From the NCBI GenBank assembly GCA_947259725.1, contig CAMYNM010000009.1, positions 132,781 to 196,780 on the forward strand: 64,000 bases of DNA. The letters are read 5' to 3'. This DNA is from CALZIK01 sp945787635. GTDB lineage: Bacteria > Acidobacteriota > Thermoanaerobaculia > Multivoradales > JAHEKO01. Of this stretch, positions 18,622 to 27,639 are shown one piece after another; the first letter of the stretch is position 1, and each line of letters opens with the position of its first letter. Position numbers and translations under genes: made by a program. The notes beneath the pieces are model-generated. The model was not told where the DNA came from and did not search any database. It was given only the letters and a program-made list of their open reading frames with translations.

Positions 18622-19098
18622 GTGCCCGTAGCCAAACTCAAGGATCTGTTGGATCGAGAGAAGGTGAAGTACCTCTTGATCTCCCATTCACCGGCCTTCA
18701 CCGCACAGGAGATCGCGGCGTCGGCCCACATCCCGGGCAAGGAGCTCGCCAAGACCGTGATGGTCAAGCTCGACGGCAAGATGACGATGGCCGTGCTGCC
18801 GGCGACCGCCCTGGTTGACCTGGATCGCCTGCGGAAGGTGACCGGCGCCGCTCGCGTCGAGCTCGCCGGCGAGGCCGAGTTCGAAAGCCTGTTTCCGGAG
18901 TGCCAGGCCGGAGCCATGCCTCCGTTCGGCAATCTCTACGGTCTCGGGGTCTGGACCGACCGAAGCCTGGCCGAAGACGAGAAGATCGCCTTCAACGCCG
19001 GTTCGCATGCCGAGCTCATCAGAATGGCCTACCGCGACTTCGAGCGCCTGGTCGAGCCCAAGCTCGCTGACTTCACTGCACCCGCAGAGGCGGCGTAG
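18622..19098 (+). CDS. YbaK/ProX-type aminoacyl-tRNA deacylase
   Basis: 158 residues of the YbaK/EbsC/ProXp editing-domain family, which hydrolyse mischarged aminoacyl-tRNAs in trans. The conserved lysine-containing stretch KELAKTVMVKLDGK, the ALVDLDRLRKVTGA block and the PPFGNLYGL and AFNAGSH motifs are all present. The GTG start at 18622 has GAGG eight bases upstream. The amino-acid specificity (Cys-tRNAPro, Ala-tRNAPro or other) cannot be decided by eye. Confidence 0.88.
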   Translation: MPVAKLKDLLDREKVKYLLISHSPAFTAQEIAASAHIPGKELAKTVMVKLDGKMTMAVLPATALVDLDRLRKVTGAARVELAGEAEFESLFPECQAGAMPPFGNLYGLGVWTDRSLAEDEKIAFNAGSHAELIRMAYRDFERLVEPKLADFTAPAEAA

Positions 19099-19336
19099 AA
19101 CCGAAGCTCGTTACGCCTACTCGGCGAAGCAGGCTATGTGCCGGCCCTCGGGCCGTAGGCTATCGACTCACCTCGCGAGAGACGGACAGTCCAATCGGGG
19201 CACCAGCCCATGGTCGGTGCATTGGATGCTCACGTCGGCACCGACTAGACTCGAGAGTCACACAACGCCGGCGGCAGCGTAGACGGCTGTCAGGTGGAGT
19301 GTCGCCGACGTTTCCCTCACTCGAGCACGAGGCCTT

Positions 19337-21082
19337 ATGAACGTTCTTCCGCCGACAATCACCCCGGTGCTCGCTCTCACGGCGGCGGAGCCTGTCGCGG
19401 CCGCGCTCAAGCCGTTCACCATTTTGATCAGCCTGCTCGGTGGGCTGGCGATCTTTCTCTACGGCATGGACAAGATGTCCGAGGCGCTCAAGACGATCGC
19501 GGGCTCGCGTATGAAGGACATTCTCGGCAAGCTCACCCGCAACCGCTGGTTGGGAGCTTTGACCGGAGCCTTCGTCACCGCGGTAATCCAGTCGTCGTCG
19601 GTCACCACGGTGCTCGTCGTCGGCTTCATCACCGCCGGTCTGATGTCGCTGGCTCAGTCCGTCGGTTTCATCATGGGCGCCAATATCGGAACCACGATTA
19701 CCGCCCAGATCATCGCCTTCAAGGTCACCAGGTACGCTCTGGCGATCATCGCCGTGGGTTTCGGCATGCTGTTCATCGGCAAGCGCGAAAGAACCCGCCA
19801 GCAGGGGGCCTGCCTGATGGGCCTCGGACTGGTGTTTTTCGGCATGAGCGTGATGGGAGAGGCGATGGAACCGCTGCGCAGTTTCCCGCCTTTCCTGGAC
19901 TGGATGGTCCGCTTGGAGACCCCGGCGGTTGGCATTCTGGCCGGCGCACTGTTCACCGCTTTGATCCAGTCGTCGTCGGCCGCCACCGGCATCGTCATCG
20001 TGCTGGCGAGCCAGGGTTTCATCGCCCTTCCCGCGGGGATCGCCCTGATCTTCGGCGCCAACATCGGGACTTGCATCACCGCGCTTCTCGCCGCGATCGG
20101 CAAGCCCAGGGAGGCGATGCGCGCGGCGTTGGTACACGTTGCCTTCAATGTCGCGGGTGTTGTGATCTGGCTGCCGTTCATCAACGCGCTGGCTCAACTG
20201 GTGAGCTGGATCTCACCGGCCGCGGAAGCTCTGAGCGGTCCGGCCCGACTGGCAGTGGACACCCCGAGACAGATCGCCAATGCCCACAGCATCTTCAATG
20301 TGGCCAACACGCTCATTTTCATCCCCTTTTCGAGCCAATTCGCCCGTCTGACCGAGAAGCTGGTTCCCGACCGACCGCCGGATGAGGAGGCGGAGGTGCG
20401 GGCCAAATACCTGGACCTCGAGCTCATCAGCACGCCCTCCCTGGCCCTGGATCGCGTTCGGCTCGAGATTCTCCACCTCGGCGACCGGGTCAAAGTCATG
20501 CTGGTCGCGATCCTGCCAGCGGTTCTTGCTGGCAGCAGGGAGGATCTCGAGACCATCGCCAACATGGACGACGCCGTCGATACGCTGCACAGCCGCATCG
20601 TCTCGTATCTCGGCAAGATCAGTCGAGCGAAGCTTGCAGAGGCCGAAACCGAAGAGCTCATTCAGCTCATGGCGTCGACCAACGATCTCGAGAATATCGG
20701 CGACGTCATCGAGACCAATCTGGTGACCCTCGGGCTACGACGGATCGAGCTTGGCCTACGGATCAGCGGCAAGACCCAGGACGTCATCCGCGAGTTTCAC
20801 GCTGCGGTTCTCAAGGCGCTCGACGCGTCGCTGCTTGCGGTCACCCAGAAAAACGAGGCGGCCGCCCGCATCGTCACCAAGATGAAACGCGAGATCAATC
20901 GTCTGGCGGATTCCGCGGCCTTGCACGGAGCCGAGCGCTTGGTCGTCGACGCGCCGAATCGGGAAGAGACCTACTCGATGGAGATGAACGTTCTCGAGAA
21001 TCTCAAGCGCATCTACTACTTCACCAAGCGGATGTGCCGGGTGCTCGTTCCTTCGGCGGGCAAGAGAAGCGAAGCCGCCTAG
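19337..21082 (+). CDS. Na+/phosphate cotransporter family protein with C-terminal PhoU domain
   Basis: 581 residues. The N-terminal ~330 residues contain two inverted repeats of the NptA/PNaS family, each with the QSSS signature (TAVIQSSSVTT and TALIQSSSAAT) that binds sodium and phosphate. After residue 340 follows a PhoU-like helical domain with alternating acidic helices, as in YjbB-type proteins. It moves inorganic phosphate across the inner membrane. Its stop shares the palindrome CTAG (21079-21082) with the stop of the convergent polyphosphate kinase gene. The pairing with PPK2 points to phosphate storage. Confidence 0.93.
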   Translation: MNVLPPTITPVLALTAAEPVAAALKPFTILISLLGGLAIFLYGMDKMSEALKTIAGSRMKDILGKLTRNRWLGALTGAFVTAVIQSSSVTTVLVVGFITAGLMSLAQSVGFIMGANIGTTITAQIIAFKVTRYALAIIAVGFGMLFIGKRERTRQQGACLMGLGLVFFGMSVMGEAMEPLRSFPPFLDWMVRLETPAVGILAGALFTALIQSSSAATGIVIVLASQGFIALPAGIALIFGANIGTCITALLAAIGKPREAMRAALVHVAFNVAGVVIWLPFINALAQLVSWISPAAEALSGPARLAVDTPRQIANAHSIFNVANTLIFIPFSSQFARLTEKLVPDRPPDEEAEVRAKYLDLELISTPSLALDRVRLEILHLGDRVKVMLVAILPAVLAGSREDLETIANMDDAVDTLHSRIVSYLGKISRAKLAEAETEELIQLMASTNDLENIGDVIETNLVTLGLRRIELGLRISGKTQDVIREFHAAVLKALDASLLAVTQKNEAAARIVTKMKREINRLADSAALHGAERLVVDAPNREETYSMEMNVLENLKRIYYFTKRMCRVLVPSAGKRSEAA

Positions 21083-22053
21083 CCCAGGAAGCGACCATGC
21101 TTCTTGCGCTGGGCTTTCATGTTTTTCAGCTCGCGGCCGCCCCGAATCACGATGTCCGGATTGGGCTCGAAGTCGAGCGTCCGGCTGCGCCCTCGATAGG
21201 AATGCAGTTTGAGGATCAGCTTGAGCGTCTCACGGCGCGCGAGATGCTTGTTGTCCGAGCGGATGATGTACCAGGGTGTTTTCGTCGTGTGGGTCTTCAA
21301 GAGAAGCTGGTATTTCTTCTCGGTGAACTCGTCCCACAGGGCCTGCGCCTGGAGATCCACTTCGCTGAGCTTCCACTGCCGCAGGGGGTCGTTCTGGCGG
21401 CGCTCGAAGCGACGTCTCTGCTCCTCCTTCGAGACTGAGAAGTAGAGCTTGACCAAACTTGTGGTTCGGTCGGCGAGAATGCGTTCTTCGTAGCCGACGA
21501 CGCGCTTCATGAACTCGTTGTACTGCCGCGTCGTGCAGAAGCCCATGACCGGCTCCACCAGGGCCCGGTTGTACCAGCTTCGGTCGAAGAGGACGAGCTC
21601 GCCCGCATGCGGAAATTGCTCGATGTAGCGCTTCATGTGAAGCTCGGTCCGCTGCTGTTCGGTGGGCTTGCCCAGCGCAACGACTCGGTAGTGCTTCTCA
21701 TTCAGATAGCGAGCCACCCGGCGGATGGTGCCGCCTTTCCCCGAGGCGTCTCGGCCGTCGAAGAGGATGATGATCTTCCTGCCCGTAGTTTCGAGGTGCT
21801 GGAGCAGCTTGATGAGCTCGGCCTGATAGGGAATGAGCTCGGCCTTGGCGAAGTGACGCTCGAGCGCGCTTTGAACGACCCGCTTGCTCTCCTTGCGCTT
21901 GAGTTGCCGCCGCGCCGCCCGTGCGGCCTCGAGCGGCGCGTCCGGTGGGAGGCCATCGACGATTCGGGAGACGGCCTCGCGGATTCTGGAGGTGTAGCCG
22001 GTCGGCTGCGGCGCCGCCTCGTCTTTGCTCTTCCTTTTTCGCGTCTCGGCCAT
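21079..22053 (-). CDS. ppk2: polyphosphate kinase 2
   Basis: 324 residues of a single-domain PPK2. Walker A is GRDASGKGGT, the Walker B region FDRSWYNRALVEPVMGF, and the lid module carries RRRFERRQNDPLRQWKLS. It uses polyphosphate to phosphorylate nucleoside diphosphates (class I) or monophosphates (class II/III); the single-domain length does not settle the class. N-terminal Lys/Arg-rich residues are a typical extension. ATG 22053. It faces the Na/Pi transporter tail-to-tail with overlapping stop codons. Confidence 0.93.
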   Translation of the reverse strand: MAETRKRKSKDEAAPQPTGYTSRIREAVSRIVDGLPPDAPLEAARAARRQLKRKESKRVVQSALERHFAKAELIPYQAELIKLLQHLETTGRKIIILFDGRDASGKGGTIRRVARYLNEKHYRVVALGKPTEQQRTELHMKRYIEQFPHAGELVLFDRSWYNRALVEPVMGFCTTRQYNEFMKRVVGYEERILADRTTSLVKLYFSVSKEEQRRRFERRQNDPLRQWKLSEVDLQAQALWDEFTEKKYQLLLKTHTTKTPWYIIRSDNKHLARRETLKLILKLHSYRGRSRTLDFEPNPDIVIRGGRELKNMKAQRKKHGRFLG

Positions 22054-22152
22054 TTCGGTGTCGCAGATTGTACTCTGAGTGGGGTGCCGCCAGGTTGAAC
22101 CTGTGGTTTCCGCAACATCCTCACCAAGTGGGAGACCAGTAGAATCAAAGGA

Positions 22153-22350
22153 ATGGTCGCACGCTCTCGACTGCAGTGCGTTGCGCTTCTCGCGGCGTGG
22201 GTGCCCATCGGCTCGTCGCCCGCCGCTTCAGATGCGGACGCCCCTGATCCGGTGAGGCTCAAGCGGTTCTGGAACCTGCTCGCCCGGGTCCACAGGGAGA
22301 CCGGTCGAGTGCCGGACGCTCGCGAAGCCTCCAGGCGCGCCGCGATCTAA
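22153..22350 (+). CDS. possible small secreted protein
   Basis: A 65-residue open frame with a signal-peptide-like N-terminus (CVALLAAWVPIG followed by SSPAASDA) and a basic helical C-terminus. An AAAGGA lies immediately before the ATG, which is too close to be an ideal ribosome site. It fills the gap between the divergently oriented PPK2 and the convergent TIR gene. Coding nature is doubtful and no family is recognised. Confidence 0.3.
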   Translation: MVARSRLQCVALLAAWVPIGSSPAASDADAPDPVRLKRFWNLLARVHRETGRVPDAREASRRAAI

Positions 22351-22387
22351 AGCGGTGGCCGATTGACCCACTCGCTTGCGACCGGGA

Positions 22388-23413
22388 TCATTCCGGCGGC
22401 CACGGATTGGGACCGCTCATCGAGCAGGGCTGCGAAACGCTTCCTTCCGCGGCGCACTTTCTCTTGAGGGCCACTTCCTCCTGACGGCATTGATCTCGCC
22501 AAGGCCCGGTGAGGATGCCTGCCTCGAGGTTCTCGCAATCGCAGGTGACGCGAGCGCAGTCTCCCGTGGGCTCGGGCTCGTTGTTCGAGGTGCTCGAGCC
22601 GATCTGGTTCGTGACGTTCTGGAGGGCGCCCACGAGGCCGCCGCTCCGGTTCGGCGCGGTAGGATGTGGCTGCTCGCCGGCCTTCTCCGAAGGCAGTGCC
22701 GGCGTCGAGGCTTCGACCGGCGCGGCTTTCGCGCTGGTCAACGTGTCCACGGTGCTGCAAACGACCACGCCGGAAACCGCGGCGGCGACGACGACGCCGG
22801 CCTGTATCGCGCTGAGGTGCGCCACCGCCTCGAGACCGGCATTGCCGAGCCACTGCAGGAGCGCCGCGGGCGCCGCGATCAGTCCGAGGATTCCGCCCGG
22901 CGCAAAGAGAGCGAGCAGCTTCTTGCGATGGGACGGCTCGATCTTGACGCCGGCTTCCTCCAGCCGCTCGAGAATCGCCAGCTGGATCTGGGGCTGCTTT
23001 GCGCCTTGTTTCTCGAGGTTCTGCTTCAGTGCGAGAAGCTCGTTGACTAGCGGGAACAAGCTTGCGGACTGGCGGGCCGAGAGCAGCTCCGACGGAGGCG
23101 TCTCATCGCCGATCATGGGCACCAGGGGCCGCTCAGGGTGCCTGACGTGGAAGTGCTCGTATTCTTTGCGGACCCATTTCGAGCTCGCGGCGTGCTTGGT
23201 CCAGTAGACCAGCAGGATGTCCGCTTCGTCGAGACCTTCTTGCAGCTTCGCCTGCCACTGCGCGCCCGGCAAGATCGTCTTGTGGTCGACGAAGACGCGG
23301 TGGCCGAGAGCTTCGAGGAGCAGGCCGAGGCCGCTGACGCGTGCGCGGTCCGCCCGGCTGTACGACAGGAAAACGCTAGGCTGGTGGGCTCTCTCCGGTT
23401 CGTTGGCAACCAT
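22388..23413 (-). CDS. TIR-domain protein with two membrane helices and Cys-rich tail
   Basis: 341 residues. Residues 13-125 are a TIR domain: FLSYSRAD in the first strand, VFVDHKTILPGAQW, DILLVYWTKHA, and SSKWVRKE in which Glu84 matches the NAD-hydrolysing glutamate of enzymatic TIR domains. A helical linker follows, then two hydrophobic segments (about 169-186 and 203-220) and a Pro/Ser-rich tail with five cysteines (CARVTCDC among them). ATG 23413 has AGGAG seven bases upstream. It could be a membrane-tethered NADase or signalling adaptor. No SLOG, Argonaute, STING or CBASS partner is adjacent, so a defence role is only a possibility. Confidence 0.8.
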   Translation of the reverse strand: MVANEPERAHQPSVFLSYSRADRARVSGLGLLLEALGHRVFVDHKTILPGAQWQAKLQEGLDEADILLVYWTKHAASSKWVRKEYEHFHVRHPERPLVPMIGDETPPSELLSARQSASLFPLVNELLALKQNLEKQGAKQPQIQLAILERLEEAGVKIEPSHRKKLLALFAPGGILGLIAAPAALLQWLGNAGLEAVAHLSAIQAGVVVAAAVSGVVVCSTVDTLTSAKAAPVEASTPALPSEKAGEQPHPTAPNRSGGLVGALQNVTNQIGSSTSNNEPEPTGDCARVTCDCENLEAGILTGPWRDQCRQEEVALKRKCAAEGSVSQPCSMSGPNPWPPE

Positions 23414-23548
23414 CGGAGACTCCTTTCGGGGAATGGGTGTGCTCGGACTATAGCCCGTTGCGCTTGAGTGTGTTCGTTAATGTTCGTCTGCCGGCCGCGA
23501 TGCGAGCCAGCGTGTGACGGGGCGATGTGAGACCCTTTTGGCGACGAG

Positions 23549-24151
23549 ATGGGGCAGTTTCGGGATGATCCACGTAGTGTGCTGGCGACTCGCCTGGCCG
23601 AGGTCGGGCGCGAGCAGCGGCTCTCGCGCGGTGAGGTCCTCTTTCATCAGGGCGATCCAGCGCACGAGATTTTTGGCTTCGTAGCGGGACGCGTCCGGCT
23701 CGATCGCAATCTGGCGGACGGTCAGGTGGTTACTGTGGGCGTCGCACGCGGGCCGAGCCTCCTGGCGGAAGCCGCGTTGTTCTCCGATTTCTACCGATGC
23801 AGCGCGACTGCCGAGAGAGCGTTTGCCCTGTTTCGGGTTCCCAAGATCGTAGTCCTCGAGCTTCTCGAAACCGATCCGTCGTTTTCGCGAGACCTCGCTC
23901 GCAGCCTGATGTCCGAGGTTCGCGACCTGCGCACTCGACTCGAGCTGCGCAACGTCCGGCCGGCAGCGGACCGCGTGGTCCAATACCTGCGATTGCTGCA
24001 GAGCCGTGGCCAGCCGGTCACGGATCGGCCACTGTCCGCGTTGGCCTCAGAGCTTGGTCTCACGCCCGAGACTCTGTACCGCGTCGTCGGGCGACTCGAG
24101 CGAGAGGGACGCCTGCGCCGAGATGGAAGGCGCCTGGTCTTCCTCTCCTGA
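23549..24151 (+). CDS. Crp/Fnr-family transcriptional regulator
   Basis: 200 residues: a cyclic-nucleotide-binding-like beta barrel (residues ~20-110, with VLFHQGDPAHEIFGFVAGRVRL) and a winged helix-turn-helix with LSALASELGLTPETLYRVVGRLEREG. There are no iron-sulfur cysteines at the N-terminus, so it is not a canonical Fnr; the effector is unknown. ATG 23549 gives the normal family length. It lies 84 bases upstream of, and in the same direction as, a Spy-like periplasmic protein gene that it may control. Confidence 0.88.
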   Translation: MGQFRDDPRSVLATRLAEVGREQRLSRGEVLFHQGDPAHEIFGFVAGRVRLDRNLADGQVVTVGVARGPSLLAEAALFSDFYRCSATAERAFALFRVPKIVVLELLETDPSFSRDLARSLMSEVRDLRTRLELRNVRPAADRVVQYLRLLQSRGQPVTDRPLSALASELGLTPETLYRVVGRLEREGRLRRDGRRLVFLS

Positions 24152-24235
24152 AAACCTGACGCGGATCATTGTCCGGGACCGGGTTTTCGGCGACCATGAA
24201 GCTGCGGAACGAACGATCTGACAGGAAGGAAGGAA

Positions 24236-24769
24236 ATGAAGCGGAAAGCACACTGCGCAACCGCCCTATTCGGACTCGTCCTGGCCGGACCGGTCCTGGC
24301 CCAGCATGATCAGCACACGCAGCACGCCGGCCACTCCGCCTATGCGGATCAAGAGCCGAGCGGAATCTCGTCGCTATCCCAACAGGAGATGTCGGACCTT
24401 CTGGCAGGCGCCGGTATGGGGCTGGCGAGGCCGGCCGAGCTCAATCAGTATCCCGGGCCGAAGCACGTGCTCGAGCTGGCCGAAGAGCTCGAGCTGAGCG
24501 CCGCGCAGCGAGCGAGCGTCGAAGCTATCCGTCTCGAGATGCTCGAGAAAGCGAAGGCGTTGGGAGAGGAGATCGTCGACAAGGAGCGGCACCTCGACAA
24601 GCGCTTCGCCCATCGGCATATCGACGAGGAGACGCTGCTCGCAGTGATCGCCGAGATCGCGGAGCTCCACGGCGAGCTGCGCTTCGCGCATCTGCGCGCT
24701 CACCTCGGAACGCGAGAGGTCCTTTCCCCCGAGCAGATCGAAAGCTACGATCGTCTCCGCGGGTACTAG
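24236..24769 (+). CDS. periplasmic Spy/CpxP-like (LTXXQ) protein
   Basis: 177 residues with a signal peptide ending near VLAQ, then a His-rich stretch (HDQHTQHAGH) that could bind metal, and an all-helical core with two LTxxQ-like motifs, LSAAQ near residue 81 and LSPEQ near residue 163. This pattern is that of the Spy/CpxP/ZraP group of periplasmic chaperones and metal-response proteins. AGGAAGGA lies directly upstream of the ATG. It follows a Crp/Fnr regulator, suggesting a stress- or metal-responsive pair. Confidence 0.75.
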   Translation: MKRKAHCATALFGLVLAGPVLAQHDQHTQHAGHSAYADQEPSGISSLSQQEMSDLLAGAGMGLARPAELNQYPGPKHVLELAEELELSAAQRASVEAIRLEMLEKAKALGEEIVDKERHLDKRFAHRHIDEETLLAVIAEIAELHGELRFAHLRAHLGTREVLSPEQIESYDRLRGY

Positions 24770-24888
24770 AGTCCCGAGCGGTAAGTTCGTTGTCACACCG
24801 AGCGCGGTGAGGCGCCCGCCACCTCAGCCGGCGGAGCCGGCCCGACCGCGGGCTTGGCTTCGCTGCCTATGCGAACGCTCGAGACCCT

Positions 24889-25395
24889 CTAGGGCCGCGA
24901 CTTGAGCGCTTCGAGCTCCGCTCGGAGCGTCTTTGTCTCGGCTTCGAGCGACCGCAGCCGAGCCGCCACCTCTTCACGAGATAGCCCGGCCACCGCGAAC
25001 TCGACGATGTGGGCGCCGGTACCTGGCTTGACTACGATGGTCACCCTCTCGTCCTTTCCGGCGAAGATCGGAACGCCCTTCTTGACCTCTGTGATCATGC
25101 CTTCGCCTTCGACACGAACGTCGAAGACGCCGGCTTCGAGCCCGTCGAGCAGAAGGCTCTGGGTGTTCGGGGCTCGAACCAGGAACTCTTCGGCGTAGTC
25201 GACGAGCTCACCGTCAGGGGTGACCGCCGAGGCACGCGCCGGAGTGTCGGCGAGCGCGTTGTCCGAGACCTTGACGATCACCCAGAGGCGGCCGGTCGTG
25301 GGTTCGGCGGACAGGGGAGTCCCCTGTGCGAGGGCGACCAGGGCGGCGATAGCGAGGGACGGGAAGAAACCACAGCGACGGGTAGCCGACTGCAT
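24889..25395 (-). CDS. secreted protein of unknown function with C-terminal coiled coil
   Basis: 168 residues: signal peptide ending near PLSAE, an approximately 95-residue beta-rich domain (GRLWVIVKVSD to RVTIVVKPGTG) resembling small immunoglobulin-like or carboxypeptidase-regulatory folds, and a short heptad-patterned C-terminus (LSREEVAARLRSLEAETKTL). AGGAGGAG precedes the ATG at good spacing. No family recognised. It lies downstream of the divergent-facing Spy-like gene and shortly before the sulfatase-like gene's end. Confidence 0.65.
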   Translation of the reverse strand: MQSATRRCGFFPSLAIAALVALAQGTPLSAEPTTGRLWVIVKVSDNALADTPARASAVTPDGELVDYAEEFLVRAPNTQSLLLDGLEAGVFDVRVEGEGMITEVKKGVPIFAGKDERVTIVVKPGTGAHIVEFAVAGLSREEVAARLRSLEAETKTLRAELEALKSRP

Positions 25396-25509
25396 CTTCT
25401 CCTCCTAGCCGGCCGGCTCACGAGCTGGCGGTGCATCCGTACGCCGAAGTCGGCCGATTGCGAGATCAGGACACAGTTCGAGGCGACGGTCAATGGGCGC
25501 CGACATCGC

Positions 25510-27546
25510 TCATCTCCCCGGGGAGCCCTGAAACAGGTTCTCCCGGGCGATGAGCTCGCGGGTCGTCGCGTCGGCGTGCTCGCGCGCCTGGCGAACCCGC
25601 TCGCGCCAGTCGGGCTCCCTGCGCAGAGCCGCCACCTGAGCCCGCTTGAAAAGGGCCATCGGGTACACCGGGTGAGACGGTGACACCTGATCGAGCGCGC
25701 TCGCCGCCTCCTCGAGGCGGCGGCTCGCCAGGTAGCAGACGCCCAACTCTAAAGAATGAGTGAAGTCTTGGGGCTCGATGTCGCGGGCGCGCTCGAAGGC
25801 GCGGATCGCGGCCGGCGTGTCCTCGAGCGCCATGCTCAGTTCGCCCAACCTGGTGAGCTCCTTGACGGGTGCCGGCTTGAGCGCGATGACACGTTCGAGA
25901 TAGCGTCGTGCCTCGGCGAGTCGCCGCTCGCGCTGGCGAATCTGCGCCATGGCCTCGAGAGCCGGCAAACGCCTGGGTGCCTCGGCCAGCACGCTCTCGA
26001 AGAGCGGCGCCGCCCGATCCCATCGACCGGCTCGGAAGTAGTGCATCGCTTGGTAGTGGCGCAGATCGATCGAGCCGGGGTGGATCTTCCGCGCTCTCTC
26101 GAAGAAGACCTGGGCTTCGCGCTCGCGCCCCAGCACCGAATGGGCGACCGCGAGCCGCAGCGAGACGGCCAGATTCTCCGGATCGACTTCGAGCACCCGG
26201 CTGAAGATCGGAATCGTCGCCGCGTACTCGCCACGAACAAAAAGCGCTGAGCCCAGGTCGAGATCACGAAAGATGTGCGTCATGTCCTTGGGGTTGGGGG
26301 CGTTTTCGCGTACGCTGGGCTCGGATCCCGAGTCGAAATAGCCGAGGCTAGCGAGCTTGCGAAGGGTCTCTTCGTCCAGGGTCTCGCTCTCGGTCCGCGT
26401 CGAGACCGGCTCGCGCGGGTAGTCGCGCAAGGCCAGGGCCAGGGGCCTGTCGATCTCGACCTCGGCGGCCAGATCGTGCGACTCCGCCGGGTCGGTCTCG
26501 ACGTCGTAGATCTCGGTCTCGCCGGAGCGGATCACCTTGAGGGATCCGCTCACGCCCATGGTCTGAGGCTGCCAGCCGTACTGAAGGTAGGGCTTCATCG
26601 CCTCGCCGAGGACCGGCTCTTCCGTGCCGCTCAGCCAGCCGGGCGACTCTTGGCCGTCGGCCCAGCCCAGAATCGTGTCGTAGGCTCGCCGGGCGCTGAC
26701 CGGAACGGTTCGGCGTCCCGCTGAGATCCCGGAGCCGGCGACGACGAGCGGCACGCGCATCACGCCCTGGTAGAGGAGATTGCCGTGGAGCGCTTCGCCG
26801 TGCTCGCCGAGTCCCTCGCCGTGATCCGCTACGACGACGATCATTGACGGGCCGTTTTCCGTTCGCGCCTCGAAGCCGGCGACGAGACGGCCGAGCTCCT
26901 GATCCATGAAAGCGATCTCACCCTGGTAGAGGTCGTTCGGGTACCGGGACCGGAAGGGCTCGGGCGGAGCATAGGGCTCGTGCGGATCGAAGAAGTGCAC
27001 CCATAGAAACAGCGGGTCGCGCGAGCCTTGCTGGAGATAGGCCAGGGCACGGTCGGTTGTCGAGCCCGCATCCCGCTCCGCCTGCCCGTCCGCGAAGGCG
27101 TCGTCGAAGTGATCGAATCCCCGGGCGAGACCGAACTGACGAGACAGCGGGTAGCCGGAGACGAACGCCGCGGTCCCGTAGCCGCGCTCGCGGAGCTCTC
27201 CGGCCAGGAGAGACTGCTCCTCGGATACGAACCTGCCGTTCTCGTGGATGCCGTGCTTCGCCGGATAAAGGCCTGTCAACATGGATGTGTGAGCCGGCAG
27301 CGTCATCGGCGCCGTCGCGTAGGCCTGGGTGAAGATCAGCCCGCGCGCCGCGAGAGTGTCGAGATGCGGGGTCTCGAACTGGTTCGACTCGAAGCCGAGT
27401 CGATCGGCGCGGGTAGTGTCGAGGGTCACGAGGAGAATCGATGGCCGGGGGGGTTGCGCCGGCGGACCCGATCCGGGCTCAACGCCTCCGCACGCGACGA
27501 GGCCCAGCGCCACGAAGAGCAGCGGAACGATTTGATCGGGCTTCAT
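25510..27546 (-). CDS. sulfatase-like alkaline-phosphatase-superfamily lipoprotein with TPR repeats
   Basis: 678 residues. The N-terminus is a lipoprotein signal (LGLVAC), so the start is set at ATG 27546. The catalytic domain shows LVTLDTTRADRLG (metal-binding Asp pair) and VADHGEGLGEHGE (metal-binding Asp-His). At the nucleophile position the motif is TLPAHTSMLTG, with Thr where type I sulfatases have Cys or Ser of CxPSR, so formylglycine chemistry is unlikely; Thr is the nucleophile in phosphoethanolamine and glycerol-phosphate transferases of the same superfamily. After about residue 440 are five or six TPR-type helical repeats. Substrate unknown. Confidence 0.85.
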   Translation of the reverse strand: MKPDQIVPLLFVALGLVACGGVEPGSGPPAQPPRPSILLVTLDTTRADRLGFESNQFETPHLDTLAARGLIFTQAYATAPMTLPAHTSMLTGLYPAKHGIHENGRFVSEEQSLLAGELRERGYGTAAFVSGYPLSRQFGLARGFDHFDDAFADGQAERDAGSTTDRALAYLQQGSRDPLFLWVHFFDPHEPYAPPEPFRSRYPNDLYQGEIAFMDQELGRLVAGFEARTENGPSMIVVVADHGEGLGEHGEALHGNLLYQGVMRVPLVVAGSGISAGRRTVPVSARRAYDTILGWADGQESPGWLSGTEEPVLGEAMKPYLQYGWQPQTMGVSGSLKVIRSGETEIYDVETDPAESHDLAAEVEIDRPLALALRDYPREPVSTRTESETLDEETLRKLASLGYFDSGSEPSVRENAPNPKDMTHIFRDLDLGSALFVRGEYAATIPIFSRVLEVDPENLAVSLRLAVAHSVLGREREAQVFFERARKIHPGSIDLRHYQAMHYFRAGRWDRAAPLFESVLAEAPRRLPALEAMAQIRQRERRLAEARRYLERVIALKPAPVKELTRLGELSMALEDTPAAIRAFERARDIEPQDFTHSLELGVCYLASRRLEEAASALDQVSPSHPVYPMALFKRAQVAALRREPDWRERVRQAREHADATTRELIARENLFQGSPGR

Positions 27547-27639
27547 CAGAAACAGCGCTCTCCGACTGACCTCGGTATATAGCACAGCGCGCTCAGGGTA
27601 GGATCTCCCGATTGCCCGCTGCCGTAAACGACCCCAGAG

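Noticed and set aside
22388..24769. A Thoeris- or CBASS-like defence system around the TIR protein
   Set aside because: The neighbours are PPK2, a Crp/Fnr regulator and a Spy-like protein; no sensor or nucleotide-binding partner gene is present.
25510..27546. Classical formylglycine sulfatase
   Set aside because: The CxPSR/SxPSR motif is missing; Thr occupies the modified position, so only superfamily membership is claimed.
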